A DNA stretch of 64,000 nt from JBIYSM02 sp044759095 (GTDB lineage Bacteria; Bacillota; Bacilli; Brevibacillales; Brevibacillaceae), in the NCBI RefSeq assembly GCF_044759095.2, contig NZ_JBIYSM020000004.1:65911-129910 (forward strand), read 5' to 3'. Positions 16,023 through 24,080 of the stretch are shown here, piece by piece (position 1 is the stretch's first letter; each line of letters begins with the position of its first letter). Under the pieces are notes generated by a model. The model had not been told where the DNA came from, made no database searches, and saw only the letters and a list, made by a program, of their open reading frames with translations. The translations under genes were made by a program, and so were the position numbers.

Positions 16023-16892
16023 GTGGGTCTTCATAAATTGAAAATTATTTTGGAAATGATCAAGTTTGAACACACCGTTTTTGCGCTGCCGTTCGCTTTC
16101 ATGGGAGCGGTATTGGGCAATATTGTCGTTGAGAACGCGTGGCCAAGCTGGGCTGAAATCTTCTGGGTAACCTTGGCGATGGTCGGAGCCCGCAGTGCGG
16201 CGATGTCTCTTAACCGTCTGATTGACCGGTTTATTGATGCGAAAAACCCGCGGACTGCCACGCGCGCCATTCCCGCGGGATTGATCTCCGTCACCGAAGT
16301 TCTGCTGTTTATCGTCATCTCCTTCGCAGTGTTGTTCTACGCTGCATTCCAGTTGAACGATCTCGCGGTAAAGCTGCTCCCGCTTGCGGTATTTGTTCTT
16401 ATCTTGTATTCCTATACCAAACGCTTTACCTGGTTGTGCCATTTTATTTTGGGAGTCGCCATCGGATTCGGGCCTTTGGGCGGCTGGGTGGCTACCACCG
16501 GACAAATTGACGGAACGGCCATGCTGTTGTTCCTCACTGTCCTGTTCTGGACGGCCGGCTTTGACATTATTTATGCTTGCCAGGACGCGGAGTTCGACAA
16601 GAGAGAAGGGCTGTACTCGCTCCCGAGCCGCTTTGGAATTGCCAATGCGCTTCTGATCGCCCGGGGCTGTCACATGCTGACGTTTATCGGGTTGGTTTTG
16701 CTTTACGTAAGCGCGTCGCTGTCCATTTGGTTCCTGATCGGAGTGCTGATCTCCGGGGCCATTCTTATTTACGAGCACAGTTTGGTCAAGCCTACGGATT
16801 TGTCCAAGCTCGATGTAGCTTTCTTTACGATGAACGGGATATTGAGCGTGGTTGTGTTCACCTTTACGATGATTGATCTGGTGATCGTATGA
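16023..16892 (+). CDS. mqnP: UbiA-family prenyltransferase (probable MqnP)
   Basis: Integral membrane enzyme that attaches a polyprenyl chain to an aromatic acid. 289 residues with about eight or nine membrane spans and both UbiA motifs: N64-R-x2-D68-x3-D72 and D181-x2-Y184-x3-D188-x3-D192. It resembles 4-hydroxybenzoate-type prenyltransferases and is adjacent to ubiX and mqnA, so it is probably the prenyltransferase of the futalosine menaquinone pathway. GTG 16023 follows GGAAG. It overlaps the next gene by four bases. Confidence 0.85.
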   Translation: MGLHKLKIILEMIKFEHTVFALPFAFMGAVLGNIVVENAWPSWAEIFWVTLAMVGARSAAMSLNRLIDRFIDAKNPRTATRAIPAGLISVTEVLLFIVISFAVLFYAAFQLNDLAVKLLPLAVFVLILYSYTKRFTWLCHFILGVAIGFGPLGGWVATTGQIDGTAMLLFLTVLFWTAGFDIIYACQDAEFDKREGLYSLPSRFGIANALLIARGCHMLTFIGLVLLYVSASLSIWFLIGVLISGAILIYEHSLVKPTDLSKLDVAFFTMNGILSVVVFTFTMIDLVIV

Positions 16893-17485
16893 TGAAAAAG
16901 CAGTTGGCAGTCGGCATTACCGGGGCAAGCGGAGCCATTTACGGCGTTCGACTCGTACAGGAACTGCTGCGAGGCGGTCACACCGTTCACTTGATGATTA
17001 CGGAGGCTGGCTGGCAGGTCTTTTCGGACGAGCTTGACTGGAATACGGAAGATCGGGAGCGGCTTGTGCAGGAAAAACTGCGTCAGGACTTTCCCGGCGA
17101 GTTGTACTACTGGGGGCTGCGGGATTTTTCCTGCCCGGCCGCCAGCGGATCACATCGCGGTGACGGCATGATCGTCATCCCCTGCTCAATGGGTACCTTG
17201 TCCGGTATCGCACACGGCGCTTCCGGCAATCTCATGGAACGGGTCGCTGACGTGATGCTGAAGGAAGGACGCAAGCTGGTGCTGGTTCCCCGAGAGACGC
17301 CGCTCAATGCCATTCACCTGGAAAACATGCTCACGTTGAGCCGGATGGGGGCAAAAATTTTACCTGCCATGCCGGGATATTACCACAAGCCGAACACCAT
17401 GGATGACCTGATCAACTTCGTTGTGGGCAAAGCGTTGGATGCGCTGGACGTTCCGCATTCACTGTTTCGGCGCTGGGGGGAATAA
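16889..17485 (+). CDS. ubiX: Flavin prenyltransferase UbiX
   Basis: Makes prenylated FMN, the cofactor of UbiD-type decarboxylases. 198 residues with the N-terminal GITGASGAIYG phosphate loop, the PCSMGTLSGIAHGAS block and the RETPLNAIHLENM block, all typical. It overlaps mqnP by four bases (ATGA). In the futalosine pathway a UbiD-like decarboxylase needs this cofactor; that gene is not in the window. Confidence 0.93.
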   Translation: MMKKQLAVGITGASGAIYGVRLVQELLRGGHTVHLMITEAGWQVFSDELDWNTEDRERLVQEKLRQDFPGELYYWGLRDFSCPAASGSHRGDGMIVIPCSMGTLSGIAHGASGNLMERVADVMLKEGRKLVLVPRETPLNAIHLENMLTLSRMGAKILPAMPGYYHKPNTMDDLINFVVGKALDALDVPHSLFRRWGE

Positions 17486-17488
17486 GAG

Positions 17489-18355
17489 ATGACGGAAAAA
17501 TCCTTGCGAATCGGACAAATCATTTACACCAACACACTCCCTGTCTATTTTTACTTTGATCAAAAACGTTTTCAGGATCGGATTGACTTCATTCAACAAG
17601 TTCCCGCCCAGCTGAATGCAGCGATGGCCAGGGGAGAGATTGATGTCGGACCGATCTCTTCGTTCAGCTATGCTGAACACGCTTCCCAATATCTGGTTTT
17701 GCCAAATCTGTCGGTAAGCGCCAAGGGGAAAGTAGGCTCCATCTTTCTGTTCAGCAAACGTCCAATAGAAGAGCTGGCCGGCGCGCGGATCGCCTTGACC
17801 AATACGTCGGCAACCTCGGTGAACCTGTTAAAGATCATTTTGCAAAAATTTTTCGGTCTGCACGTTTCCTATAAGACGCAATCGCCTGTCCTGGAAGAAA
17901 TGATGAAAGAGGCAGACGCCGCTCTGTTGATCGGGGATGACGCGCTTTTGGCCATTCGAAACAGCTTGCCGTATCAAGTTTACGACCTCGGGGAGCTGTG
18001 GCACCGGTTTACCGGTTATTCCATGACGTTTGCCCTTTGGGCGGTTCGCAAACAGGCAATCGAGCACCATCGGGAGCTTTTGCTTGATGTACATGCGGCG
18101 TTTTTGTCGAGCAAGGAAAAAACGCGCAGACATCTCGATCTTATGATAGAGGATGTGCTGGTTCACTTCGGCGGAAACCGAGAAGATTGGTATTCGTATT
18201 TTAATGGCCTGACGCACGATTTTACGGATGAACAACGAGTGGGGCTTGAGTATTACTATCAATGCGCGGCGGAACTCGGATTGCTGTCCTCCCCCGTAAA
18301 AGTCTCGCTATGGGATGCGGCTTCACAGCAGGCAAACACTACATTGACGAGTTAG
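17489..18355 (+). CDS. mqnA: Chorismate dehydratase MqnA
   Basis: First enzyme of the futalosine menaquinone pathway, converting chorismate to 3-enolpyruvyl-benzoate. 288 residues with the MqnA/MqnD periplasmic-binding-like fold: N-terminal IGQIIYTNTLPVYF, then GEIDVGPISSFSYA and a SATSVNLLKI loop. The family contains both MqnA and MqnD; the position between menaquinone prenyltransferase genes and the substrate-loop pattern favour MqnA. It starts four bases after ubiX and abuts hepT. Confidence 0.85.
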   Translation: MTEKSLRIGQIIYTNTLPVYFYFDQKRFQDRIDFIQQVPAQLNAAMARGEIDVGPISSFSYAEHASQYLVLPNLSVSAKGKVGSIFLFSKRPIEELAGARIALTNTSATSVNLLKIILQKFFGLHVSYKTQSPVLEEMMKEADAALLIGDDALLAIRNSLPYQVYDLGELWHRFTGYSMTFALWAVRKQAIEHHRELLLDVHAAFLSSKEKTRRHLDLMIEDVLVHFGGNREDWYSYFNGLTHDFTDEQRVGLEYYYQCAAELGLLSSPVKVSLWDAASQQANTTLTS

Positions 18356-18364
18356 GTGGGGCGG

Positions 18365-19330
18365 ATGAACCTAGTTGATATCTACTTCCAACTGAAAAAC
18401 GATGTCCAGTACATCGAAAATGAACTGGAGAAATCCATAGACACCCGCACCCTCGAGCTGTACCTGTCGTCGACGCATCTGCTGAAAGCAGGAGGGAAGC
18501 GGATTCGTCCCGTCTTTGTGCTTTTGGGCGGGAAGTGGGGCGAATACGATGTCACACGGCTCAAGCATGTTGCGGTACCGCTTGAGTTGATTCACATGGC
18601 TACGTTGGTGCATGATGACGTGGTTGATAACGCGGATAAGCGTCGGGGGAAGGATACGGTACGGGCCAAGTGGGATAACCGCGTAGCCATGTATACAGGG
18701 GATTACTTGCTGGCTCGGGCACTGGTGATCGCGACAGAACTGCCTGATCCTCAATTGCATCGAATTCTCTCCAAAGCCATCGTGGAGATGTGCAGGGGGG
18801 AAATCGAGCAGGTGCGCGATCTGCACAATTGGCAGCAGGACTTCCGCACCTATCTGCGCCGGATCAAACGAAAAACCGCTCTGTTGATCGCCATCAGCTG
18901 CCAACTGGGGGCGGTGGCGAGCGGCGCGAAACCGGAACTGGTTCGAAAAATGTTCCAATACGGCTACAACGTCGGCATGGCCTTCCAGATCACCGACGAC
19001 ATCCTCGACTTTACCGGAACCGAGAAGCAGTTAGGCAAGCCGGCAGGCAGCGATCTGCGTCAGGGGAATATCACCCTGCCTGCTTTCTACACTGCGCATT
19101 TTGGCAAAGCGCGCGACCGTTTTCAGAACTGGCTCGCACAGGGGACGTTTTGGGATCATGTCGATGAAGCCATACAGCTGGTACGGGCGGACGAGGGCAT
19201 CGGATACAGTCACGCCCTGGCGCAACGGTATATTGATCGGGCGAAGTCGGCTTTGGCCGATCTGCCGGACAATCAGACGAAAAAATCACTGCTGGAGATC
19301 GCCAATTTCATCGTGGATCGCAAATTTTAA
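18365..19330 (+). CDS. hepT: Heptaprenyl diphosphate synthase, subunit 2 (catalytic)
   Basis: Catalytic subunit of the C35 prenyl diphosphate synthase. 321 residues with both aspartate-rich motifs, DDVVD (in LVHDDVVDNADKRRG) and DDILD (in ITDDILDFTG), which hold the magnesium-diphosphate. ATG 18365 follows AGGTGGGG; GTG 18356 is an alternative. It needs HepS (14424) for activity. A terminator separates it from ndk. Confidence 0.94.
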   Translation: MNLVDIYFQLKNDVQYIENELEKSIDTRTLELYLSSTHLLKAGGKRIRPVFVLLGGKWGEYDVTRLKHVAVPLELIHMATLVHDDVVDNADKRRGKDTVRAKWDNRVAMYTGDYLLARALVIATELPDPQLHRILSKAIVEMCRGEIEQVRDLHNWQQDFRTYLRRIKRKTALLIAISCQLGAVASGAKPELVRKMFQYGYNVGMAFQITDDILDFTGTEKQLGKPAGSDLRQGNITLPAFYTAHFGKARDRFQNWLAQGTFWDHVDEAIQLVRADEGIGYSHALAQRYIDRAKSALADLPDNQTKKSLLEIANFIVDRKF

Positions 19331-19341
19331 GTGTTTTTTCG

Positions 19342-19370
19342 AGGGACAAGGTTGCTTGCCCCTTTTTCTT
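19342..19370 (+). terminator. Terminator of the hepS-hepT operon
   Basis: GGGACAAG (19343-19350) pairs with CTTGCCCC (19355-19362) with one mismatch, then five T. Confidence 0.7.
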
Positions 19371-19433
19371 TTGATAAAATTCTCGTTGGTGTCAATTTGA
19401 CATAATACATAGCTGTTACGGAGGCAATATAAC

Positions 19434-19877
19434 ATGGAAAAAACCTTTCTGATGGTAAAACCTGACGGCGTACAACGCAACCTGATCGGGGAAATCGTTT
19501 CCCGCTTTGAAGCAAAAGGCTTCCAACTGGTTGGGGCAAAACTGATGAACGTAAGCCGCGAACTGGCTGAAAAACACTACGCAGAGCACAAAGAGCGTCC
19601 ATTCTTTGGCGAACTGGTAGATTTCATCACATCCGGTCCTGTTTTTGCAATGGTATGGCAAGGCAACAATGTGATCGCTACCGCGCGCAACATGATGGGC
19701 AAAACCAACCCGGCTGATGCTGCTCCTGGCACCATTCGCGGCGACTTTGCCACTTCCGTTGGCATGAACATCATCCACGGCTCCGACTCTCCAGAAAGCG
19801 CTGAGCGCGAGATCGGCCTCTGGTTCTCCGAGGGCGAAGTGCTGTCCTACGAAAAAACCATCCAACGCTGGATTTAA
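19434..19877 (+). CDS. ndk: Nucleoside diphosphate kinase
   Basis: Transfers phosphate between nucleoside tri- and diphosphates through a phosphohistidine. 147 residues; the active-site His115 stands in NIIHGSDSPESA and the KPDGVQRNLIGE start is typical. GGAGG precedes the ATG by 9 bases. Monocistronic between two terminators; same place as in B. subtilis. Confidence 0.97.
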   Translation: MEKTFLMVKPDGVQRNLIGEIVSRFEAKGFQLVGAKLMNVSRELAEKHYAEHKERPFFGELVDFITSGPVFAMVWQGNNVIATARNMMGKTNPADAAPGTIRGDFATSVGMNIIHGSDSPESAEREIGLWFSEGEVLSYEKTIQRWI

Positions 19878-19893
19878 TTAGGGAAAAAACGGG

Positions 19894-19920
19894 AAAAGAC
19901 TCTTCAGGGAGTCTTTTCTT
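19894..19920 (+). terminator. Terminator of ndk
   Basis: AAAAGACTC (19894-19902) pairs with GAGTCTTTT (19909-19917), then T-rich sequence. Confidence 0.8.
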
Positions 19921-19990
19921 TGTTTTGGCAGGAATTCCTGCCCGAAGCGCGAAACGCTTATGGGCAGTCAACCTAAGGGGAGTTTTTAAA

Positions 19991-20764
19991 ATGGAAGACA
20001 AGGATTTTCAGCATTTTATCGACAGTGTAAAAAAAATGACAGGAATTGATCTCGCTCTATACAAGGAAGCGCAGATGAAACGGCGCCTTACCTCTCTTCG
20101 CCTGAAGCGGGGATATGAGACGTTTGCCCGCTACTTTGAGGCGATCTCCAAAAACCAGGAGCTGTTTTACGAGTTTTTGGATCGCATGACGATCAACGTG
20201 TCCGAGTTTTTTCGAAATCCGGGACGCTGGGAGGTATTGGAGAACAAAGTTCTCCCGCGGCTCGCAAAACAGTCGCCGCGATTGAAGTGCTGGAGCGCCG
20301 CCTGCTCGACCGGCGAAGAACCGTACACACTCAGTCTGATTCTGCTCCGCAAAAAGATCGAGGCATCGCTTCTGGCGACCGACATCGACGAGGGGGCTTT
20401 GGCCAAGGCAAAGCAGGGTGTATATACCGACCGATCGCTGCAGGATTGTCCAACGGAGTTGGTGTCCAAATATTTTACAAAAGATTCGATGAGTTACCGC
20501 ATTTCCGACGAAGTGAAGCAGAAAGTGACGTTTCGCAAGCACAATCTGCTGGCCGATTCGTTTGACACCAACTTTGATCTGATCATCTGCCGCAACGTCA
20601 TGATTTACTTTACAGAGGAGGCGAAACACGAATTGTATCAAAAGTTCAGCCGCGCTCTTAAGCCGGGCGGAGTCTTGTTCGTTGGCAGCACCGAGCAGAT
20701 CTTTCAGCCGGGTCAGTACCAGTTTGAGGCGGAAGATACCTTTTTTTATCGAAAAATGGGATAA
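19991..20764 (+). CDS. cheR: Chemotaxis protein methyltransferase CheR
   Basis: SAM-dependent enzyme that methylates glutamates on chemoreceptors. 257 residues: an N-terminal helical domain (about 1-70), then the methyltransferase domain with WSAACSTGEEPYTLSL, ATDIDEGAL and the LIICRNVMIYF block. ATG 19991 follows AAGGGGAG. As in B. subtilis it stands beside ndk and the aromatic genes, apart from other chemotaxis genes. Confidence 0.95.
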   Translation: MEDKDFQHFIDSVKKMTGIDLALYKEAQMKRRLTSLRLKRGYETFARYFEAISKNQELFYEFLDRMTINVSEFFRNPGRWEVLENKVLPRLAKQSPRLKCWSAACSTGEEPYTLSLILLRKKIEASLLATDIDEGALAKAKQGVYTDRSLQDCPTELVSKYFTKDSMSYRISDEVKQKVTFRKHNLLADSFDTNFDLIICRNVMIYFTEEAKHELYQKFSRALKPGGVLFVGSTEQIFQPGQYQFEAEDTFFYRKMG

Positions 20765-20838
20765 CTTCATTCCATTGGGGTATAGAGATGCTGTTTTTTC
20801 CCAAAGCTAAATGTAATCACATACATAGGAGGAAGCAG

Positions 20839-21006
20839 ATGGATAAGCAAAAGGTCATCGAAGCGTACCGGCGCGGCTTGATCACACTTCAGGAATGCGG
20901 ACAAATCCTCGGTGCCGACAAGCCACAACTGGATGATCTCGTCCGAGTGGAAAATCTCCGCCGTCCGTTCCCCCCCAACTCCTATATGATGGTGGACAAT
21001 GCGTAG
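20839..21006 (+). CDS. Small charged protein of unknown function
   Basis: A 55-residue protein starting MDKQKVIEAYRRGLITLQECGQILG, with an AGGAGGA ribosome site. The first 35 residues look like two helices with a turn, similar to a partial helix-turn-helix; the end is Pro/Asn-rich. I do not recognise the family. It stands alone between cheR and the aroC promoter and has its own terminator. Translation seems likely from the ribosome site and spacing. Confidence 0.7.
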   Translation: MDKQKVIEAYRRGLITLQECGQILGADKPQLDDLVRVENLRRPFPPNSYMMVDNA

Positions 21007-21025
21007 CCATCGCGTTGACGTCAGG

Positions 21026-21053
21026 CGCTTCTCTTACGGGAGAAGCGTTTTTC
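21026..21053 (+). terminator. Terminator after the 55-residue gene
   Basis: CGCTTCTC (21026-21033) pairs with GAGAAGCG (21040-21047), then five T. Confidence 0.85.
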
Positions 21054-21085
21054 ATGCCGGATGAAAGGAACTTTCCCGTTTCGTA

Positions 21086-21114
21086 TTTCCACGGGCAAGC
21101 AGGTGTGATATTAT
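21086..21114 (+). promoter_or_regulatory. Probable sigma-A promoter of the aromatic operon
   Basis: TTTCCA (21086-21091), 17 bases, TATTAT (21109-21114), about 70 bases before aroC. Confidence 0.5.
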
Positions 21115-21184
21115 AACGCTTAAAAGCGTGAAAGGACAGCGATACAGATAAGAGGCTGCCTGAGAGTTGGAGGAGTGAAGAGAG

Positions 21185-22345
21185 ATGAGATACTTGACAG
21201 CAGGGGAATCTCACGGCCCGCAGCTGACGGCCGTTATTGAAGGGATTCCGAGCAATTTGCCGTTCTCCATCGAGAAGATCAACGAACAGCTGGCGCGGCG
21301 GCAGAAAGGGCATGGCCGCGGCAGACGAATGCAGATTGAAAAGGATCAGGTGAAAGTTCTCTCCGGTGTGCGCCACGGTTATACGACCGGAGCGCCGATC
21401 ACCCTGGTTGTAGAAAACAAGGACTGGGCCCACTGGCAGGGCATCATGAGTGCTGAACCGGTCGAAGGTGCGGAAGAAAAACGTCGGGTGTCACGTCCGC
21501 GTCCTGGACACGCCGATTTGAACGGCGCAATCAAATATCATCAGCGGGATATGCGAAATATTCTGGAACGTTCCAGCGCACGTGAAACGACCATGCGCGT
21601 AGCAGTGGGAGCTGTGGCTCGCCAACTGCTGGAGGCGTTTGGCATTCGGATCGGCGGTCAGGTGCTGCAGATCGGCGATGTCATCGCAAAGCGCCAGGAT
21701 GTCAGTCTGGAAGAGCTGATCAGCCGCACGGAGGAATCCCCGGTACGCTGTCTGGACAAGGAAGCAGAAGCGAAAATGATGGCAGCCATTGACAAAGCGA
21801 AGCAGGACGGTGACTCACTGGGGGGCATTGTCGAAGTGATCGTGGAAGGAGTCCCGATCGGTCTGGGCAGTCACGTGCAGTGGGACCGCAAGTTGGACGG
21901 ACGTCTGGCACAGGCGATTTTGAGCATTCAGGCATTCAAAGGTGTAGAAATTGGCATCGGCTTTGAAGCGGCAGGTTTGCCCGGCTCTCAGGTGCACGAC
22001 GAGATCGTTTGGTCGGAAGAGACTGGATACAGCCGCAAAACGAATCGCGCCGGCGGTCTGGAAGGTGGCATGACGACGGGCATGCCGATTGTTGTCCGCG
22101 GCGTGATGAAGCCGATTCCAACGCTGTACAAACCGTTGATGAGTGTGGACATCGACAGCAAAGAACCATTTTCGGCCAGCATCGAACGTTCTGACAGTTG
22201 TGCCGTTCCTGCCGCCAGTGTCGTCGCCGAGGCGGTCGTCGCCTGGGAAATCGCCCGCGCGATGTGTGAAAAGTTTCCGTCCGATGCGATGGACGACATG
22301 CTGGAGAACGTACGACAATACCGCGAATACACGGAGCGGTTCTGA
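21185..22345 (+). CDS. aroC: Chorismate synthase
   Basis: Removes phosphate from EPSP to give chorismate, using reduced FMN. 386 residues with the family blocks GESHGPQ, KxGHGRGRRM, RPGHADLNGAIKY and the R-S-S-A-R-E-T-T region. The gene is called aroF in B. subtilis. GGAGGAGTGAAGAGAG precedes the ATG. It is the first gene of the aroC-aroB-aroH operon, and its stop overlaps the aroB start. Confidence 0.96.
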   Translation: MRYLTAGESHGPQLTAVIEGIPSNLPFSIEKINEQLARRQKGHGRGRRMQIEKDQVKVLSGVRHGYTTGAPITLVVENKDWAHWQGIMSAEPVEGAEEKRRVSRPRPGHADLNGAIKYHQRDMRNILERSSARETTMRVAVGAVARQLLEAFGIRIGGQVLQIGDVIAKRQDVSLEELISRTEESPVRCLDKEAEAKMMAAIDKAKQDGDSLGGIVEVIVEGVPIGLGSHVQWDRKLDGRLAQAILSIQAFKGVEIGIGFEAAGLPGSQVHDEIVWSEETGYSRKTNRAGGLEGGMTTGMPIVVRGVMKPIPTLYKPLMSVDIDSKEPFSASIERSDSCAVPAASVVAEAVVAWEIARAMCEKFPSDAMDDMLENVRQYREYTERF

Positions 22346-23445
22346 TGTGGCCAAGAACACTCCACGTTGAGTTGGATGAGCGCTCGTACCCGATTCAGAT
22401 CGGGGAGGGGCTTTTGCAGCAGGCGGCGACACTGCTGCAGGATGTCGGGATCTTACCTGGGCGCTCGCTGTTCATCGTGACCGACGAGAATGTGGCACCG
22501 CTGTATCTGTCTCCGCTTGTCTCCCAGCTTGAGACGGCCGGTTATCGCGTCGCTTCCTGTGTGATCGAGGCTGGTGAACAATCCAAAAGTCTGGCCGTTT
22601 ATGAACGGGTGATGACAGCTTCGATCGAAGCGGGTCTGGATCGCAAATCAGCCCTGCTTGCGCTTGGCGGCGGTGTAGTGGGTGATCTGGCTGGTTTCGT
22701 TGCTGCGACGTTCATGCGGGGAATTGATTTTGTGCAAGTGCCAACAACCTTGCTTGCCCATGACAGTTCGGTAGGGGGAAAAGTGGCAATCAACCACCCC
22801 CTCGGAAAGAACCTGATCGGCGCCTTTCATCAACCCCGCATGGTGTTGTACGATACGGCTGCCTTGCGCAGTCTGCCAAAGCGGGAGGTGGCCGCCGGTT
22901 TCGCGGAAGTGATCAAACACGGTCTGATATCCGATGAGAGGTTTGTCACCTGGCTGGAAGAACATGCGGATGAGCTGTGGCAGCTTCATTCTGAGTATGT
23001 GGCCGAGGCCATCCAGCGCGGATGCGCGGTGAAAGCGGCAATCGTGTCCGCTGACGAGACCGAACAGGGGATGCGCGCCCTGTTAAATCTGGGTCATACC
23101 TTTGGCCATGCGTTTGAAGCCCTTAGTGATTACGCCCGGTTGAACCATGGGGAAGCCATTTCGATCGGCATGTGCCTGGCGGCCAAAACAGCGGAGCGAA
23201 TGGGATTGGCCGACCGGGGAGTGTATGAGCGGACAGCTCGTGTTTTGCGACGTTTCCATCTGCCCACCGAGTGGCCGAAGCCGTTTGACCCCATTCAGGT
23301 GCTGACAGTCATGAAACGTGATAAAAAAACGGTGTCAGGGAAACTGGCTCTCGTTCTGCCGAGAGCGATCGGTCGAGTAGAGCTGGTAAAAGAGATAGAA
23401 GAGAGCCTGATCCTGGAGATTATGAGAGAGGAATGGGGGAAGTAG
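22345..23445 (+). CDS. aroB: 3-dehydroquinate synthase
   Basis: Converts DAHP to 3-dehydroquinate, the second shikimate step. 366 residues, NAD-dependent, with GGGVVGDLAGFVAATFMRGI, the metal-ligand region GLRHGEA-like NHGEAISIGM and GHTFGHAFE. Start overlaps the aroC stop (TGATG), so the two are translationally coupled. Confidence 0.95.
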   Translation: MWPRTLHVELDERSYPIQIGEGLLQQAATLLQDVGILPGRSLFIVTDENVAPLYLSPLVSQLETAGYRVASCVIEAGEQSKSLAVYERVMTASIEAGLDRKSALLALGGGVVGDLAGFVAATFMRGIDFVQVPTTLLAHDSSVGGKVAINHPLGKNLIGAFHQPRMVLYDTAALRSLPKREVAAGFAEVIKHGLISDERFVTWLEEHADELWQLHSEYVAEAIQRGCAVKAAIVSADETEQGMRALLNLGHTFGHAFEALSDYARLNHGEAISIGMCLAAKTAERMGLADRGVYERTARVLRRFHLPTEWPKPFDPIQVLTVMKRDKKTVSGKLALVLPRAIGRVELVKEIEESLILEIMREEWGK

Positions 23446-23449
23446 AGAG

Positions 23450-23830
23450 ATGGGAGTGCGAGGAATCAGGGGAGCCATCACGGTTGAGAGCAATACGCGG
23501 GAGTCAATCGTCGCAGCGGCAAAACTCCTGTTGGAAGAGATGGTTAAGCAAAACGAGGTCGGCGTTGACGACATCGTGAGTGTACTGCTCACCACCACGC
23601 AGGATCTGCAGGCAACGTTTCCGGCGCAGGCTGCGCGGCTGTTGGAGGGATGGGAATACGTGCCGTTGATGTGCGCGCAGGAAATTCCCGTGCCCGGGAG
23701 TTTGCCGAGCTGTATCCGTGTCATGATGCACGTCAATACGGAAAAGTCAGCCCGGGAGATTCACCATGTTTTCCTCCGGGACGCAGTAAGTCTTCGCCCT
23801 GATTTGGCAAAACGTTTGGCAAAACGTTAG
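23450..23830 (+). CDS. aroH: Chorismate mutase, AroH type
   Basis: Rearranges chorismate to prephenate, the branch to Phe and Tyr. 126 residues, trimeric AroH fold, with MGVRGIRGAITVE at the start and VPLMCAQEIPV in the middle. The 3' end contains a 12-base tandem duplication (23803-23814 and 23815-23826) that repeats LAKR, so the C-terminus reads LAKRLAKR. No terminator follows; the trp promoter begins at the stop codon. Confidence 0.95.
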   Translation: MGVRGIRGAITVESNTRESIVAAAKLLLEEMVKQNEVGVDDIVSVLLTTTQDLQATFPAQAARLLEGWEYVPLMCAQEIPVPGSLPSCIRVMMHVNTEKSAREIHHVFLRDAVSLRPDLAKRLAKR

Positions 23831-23859
23831 TTGACATTCTGATCGCTCTCTTTTACTAT
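23831..23859 (+). promoter_or_regulatory. Strong sigma-A promoter of the trp operon
   Basis: Perfect TTGACA (23831-23836), 17 bases, TACTAT (23854-23859). It is bracketed by a 10-bp inverted repeat (23841-23850 and 23870-23879). Confidence 0.75.
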
Positions 23860-23879
23860 AAAGTGAAACGAGAGCGATC

Positions 23880-24041
23880 TCGTCAGTTACCTGCAGGTTT
23901 AGGAACTAGCTGAGAGCAGAGCAAAGAACAGTTGAGATGAGAAGAGTTAGGTTGAGGAGAGAAGAGAAATAGCTAGGATGATCATGACCATGAATGAGCT
24001 ATCATGAAATCCAGGACTCTTCCTGGGTTTTTTCTGTTTTT
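23880..24041 (+). promoter_or_regulatory. TRAP-controlled trp leader attenuator
   Basis: Transcription of trpEDCFBA is probably attenuated here. Between 23900 and 23976 there are about 13 GAG or TAG triplets; from 23934 to 23976 nine start on average every 5 bases, the TRAP spacing. A 5' stem-loop can form at 23884-23914. The terminator hairpin is CCAGGA (24011-24016) with TCCTGG (24021-24026), then a T run. An antiterminator is possible between 23973-23986 (CTAGGATGATCATG) and 24003-24015 (CATGAAATCCAGG). It would overlap both the last TRAP repeats and the terminator stem, so the two structures are mutually exclusive, as in B. subtilis. Confidence 0.9.
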
Positions 24042-24080
24042 TCTCCCCCTTCCTCTTCACCAAAGAGGTGAATGAATCCC

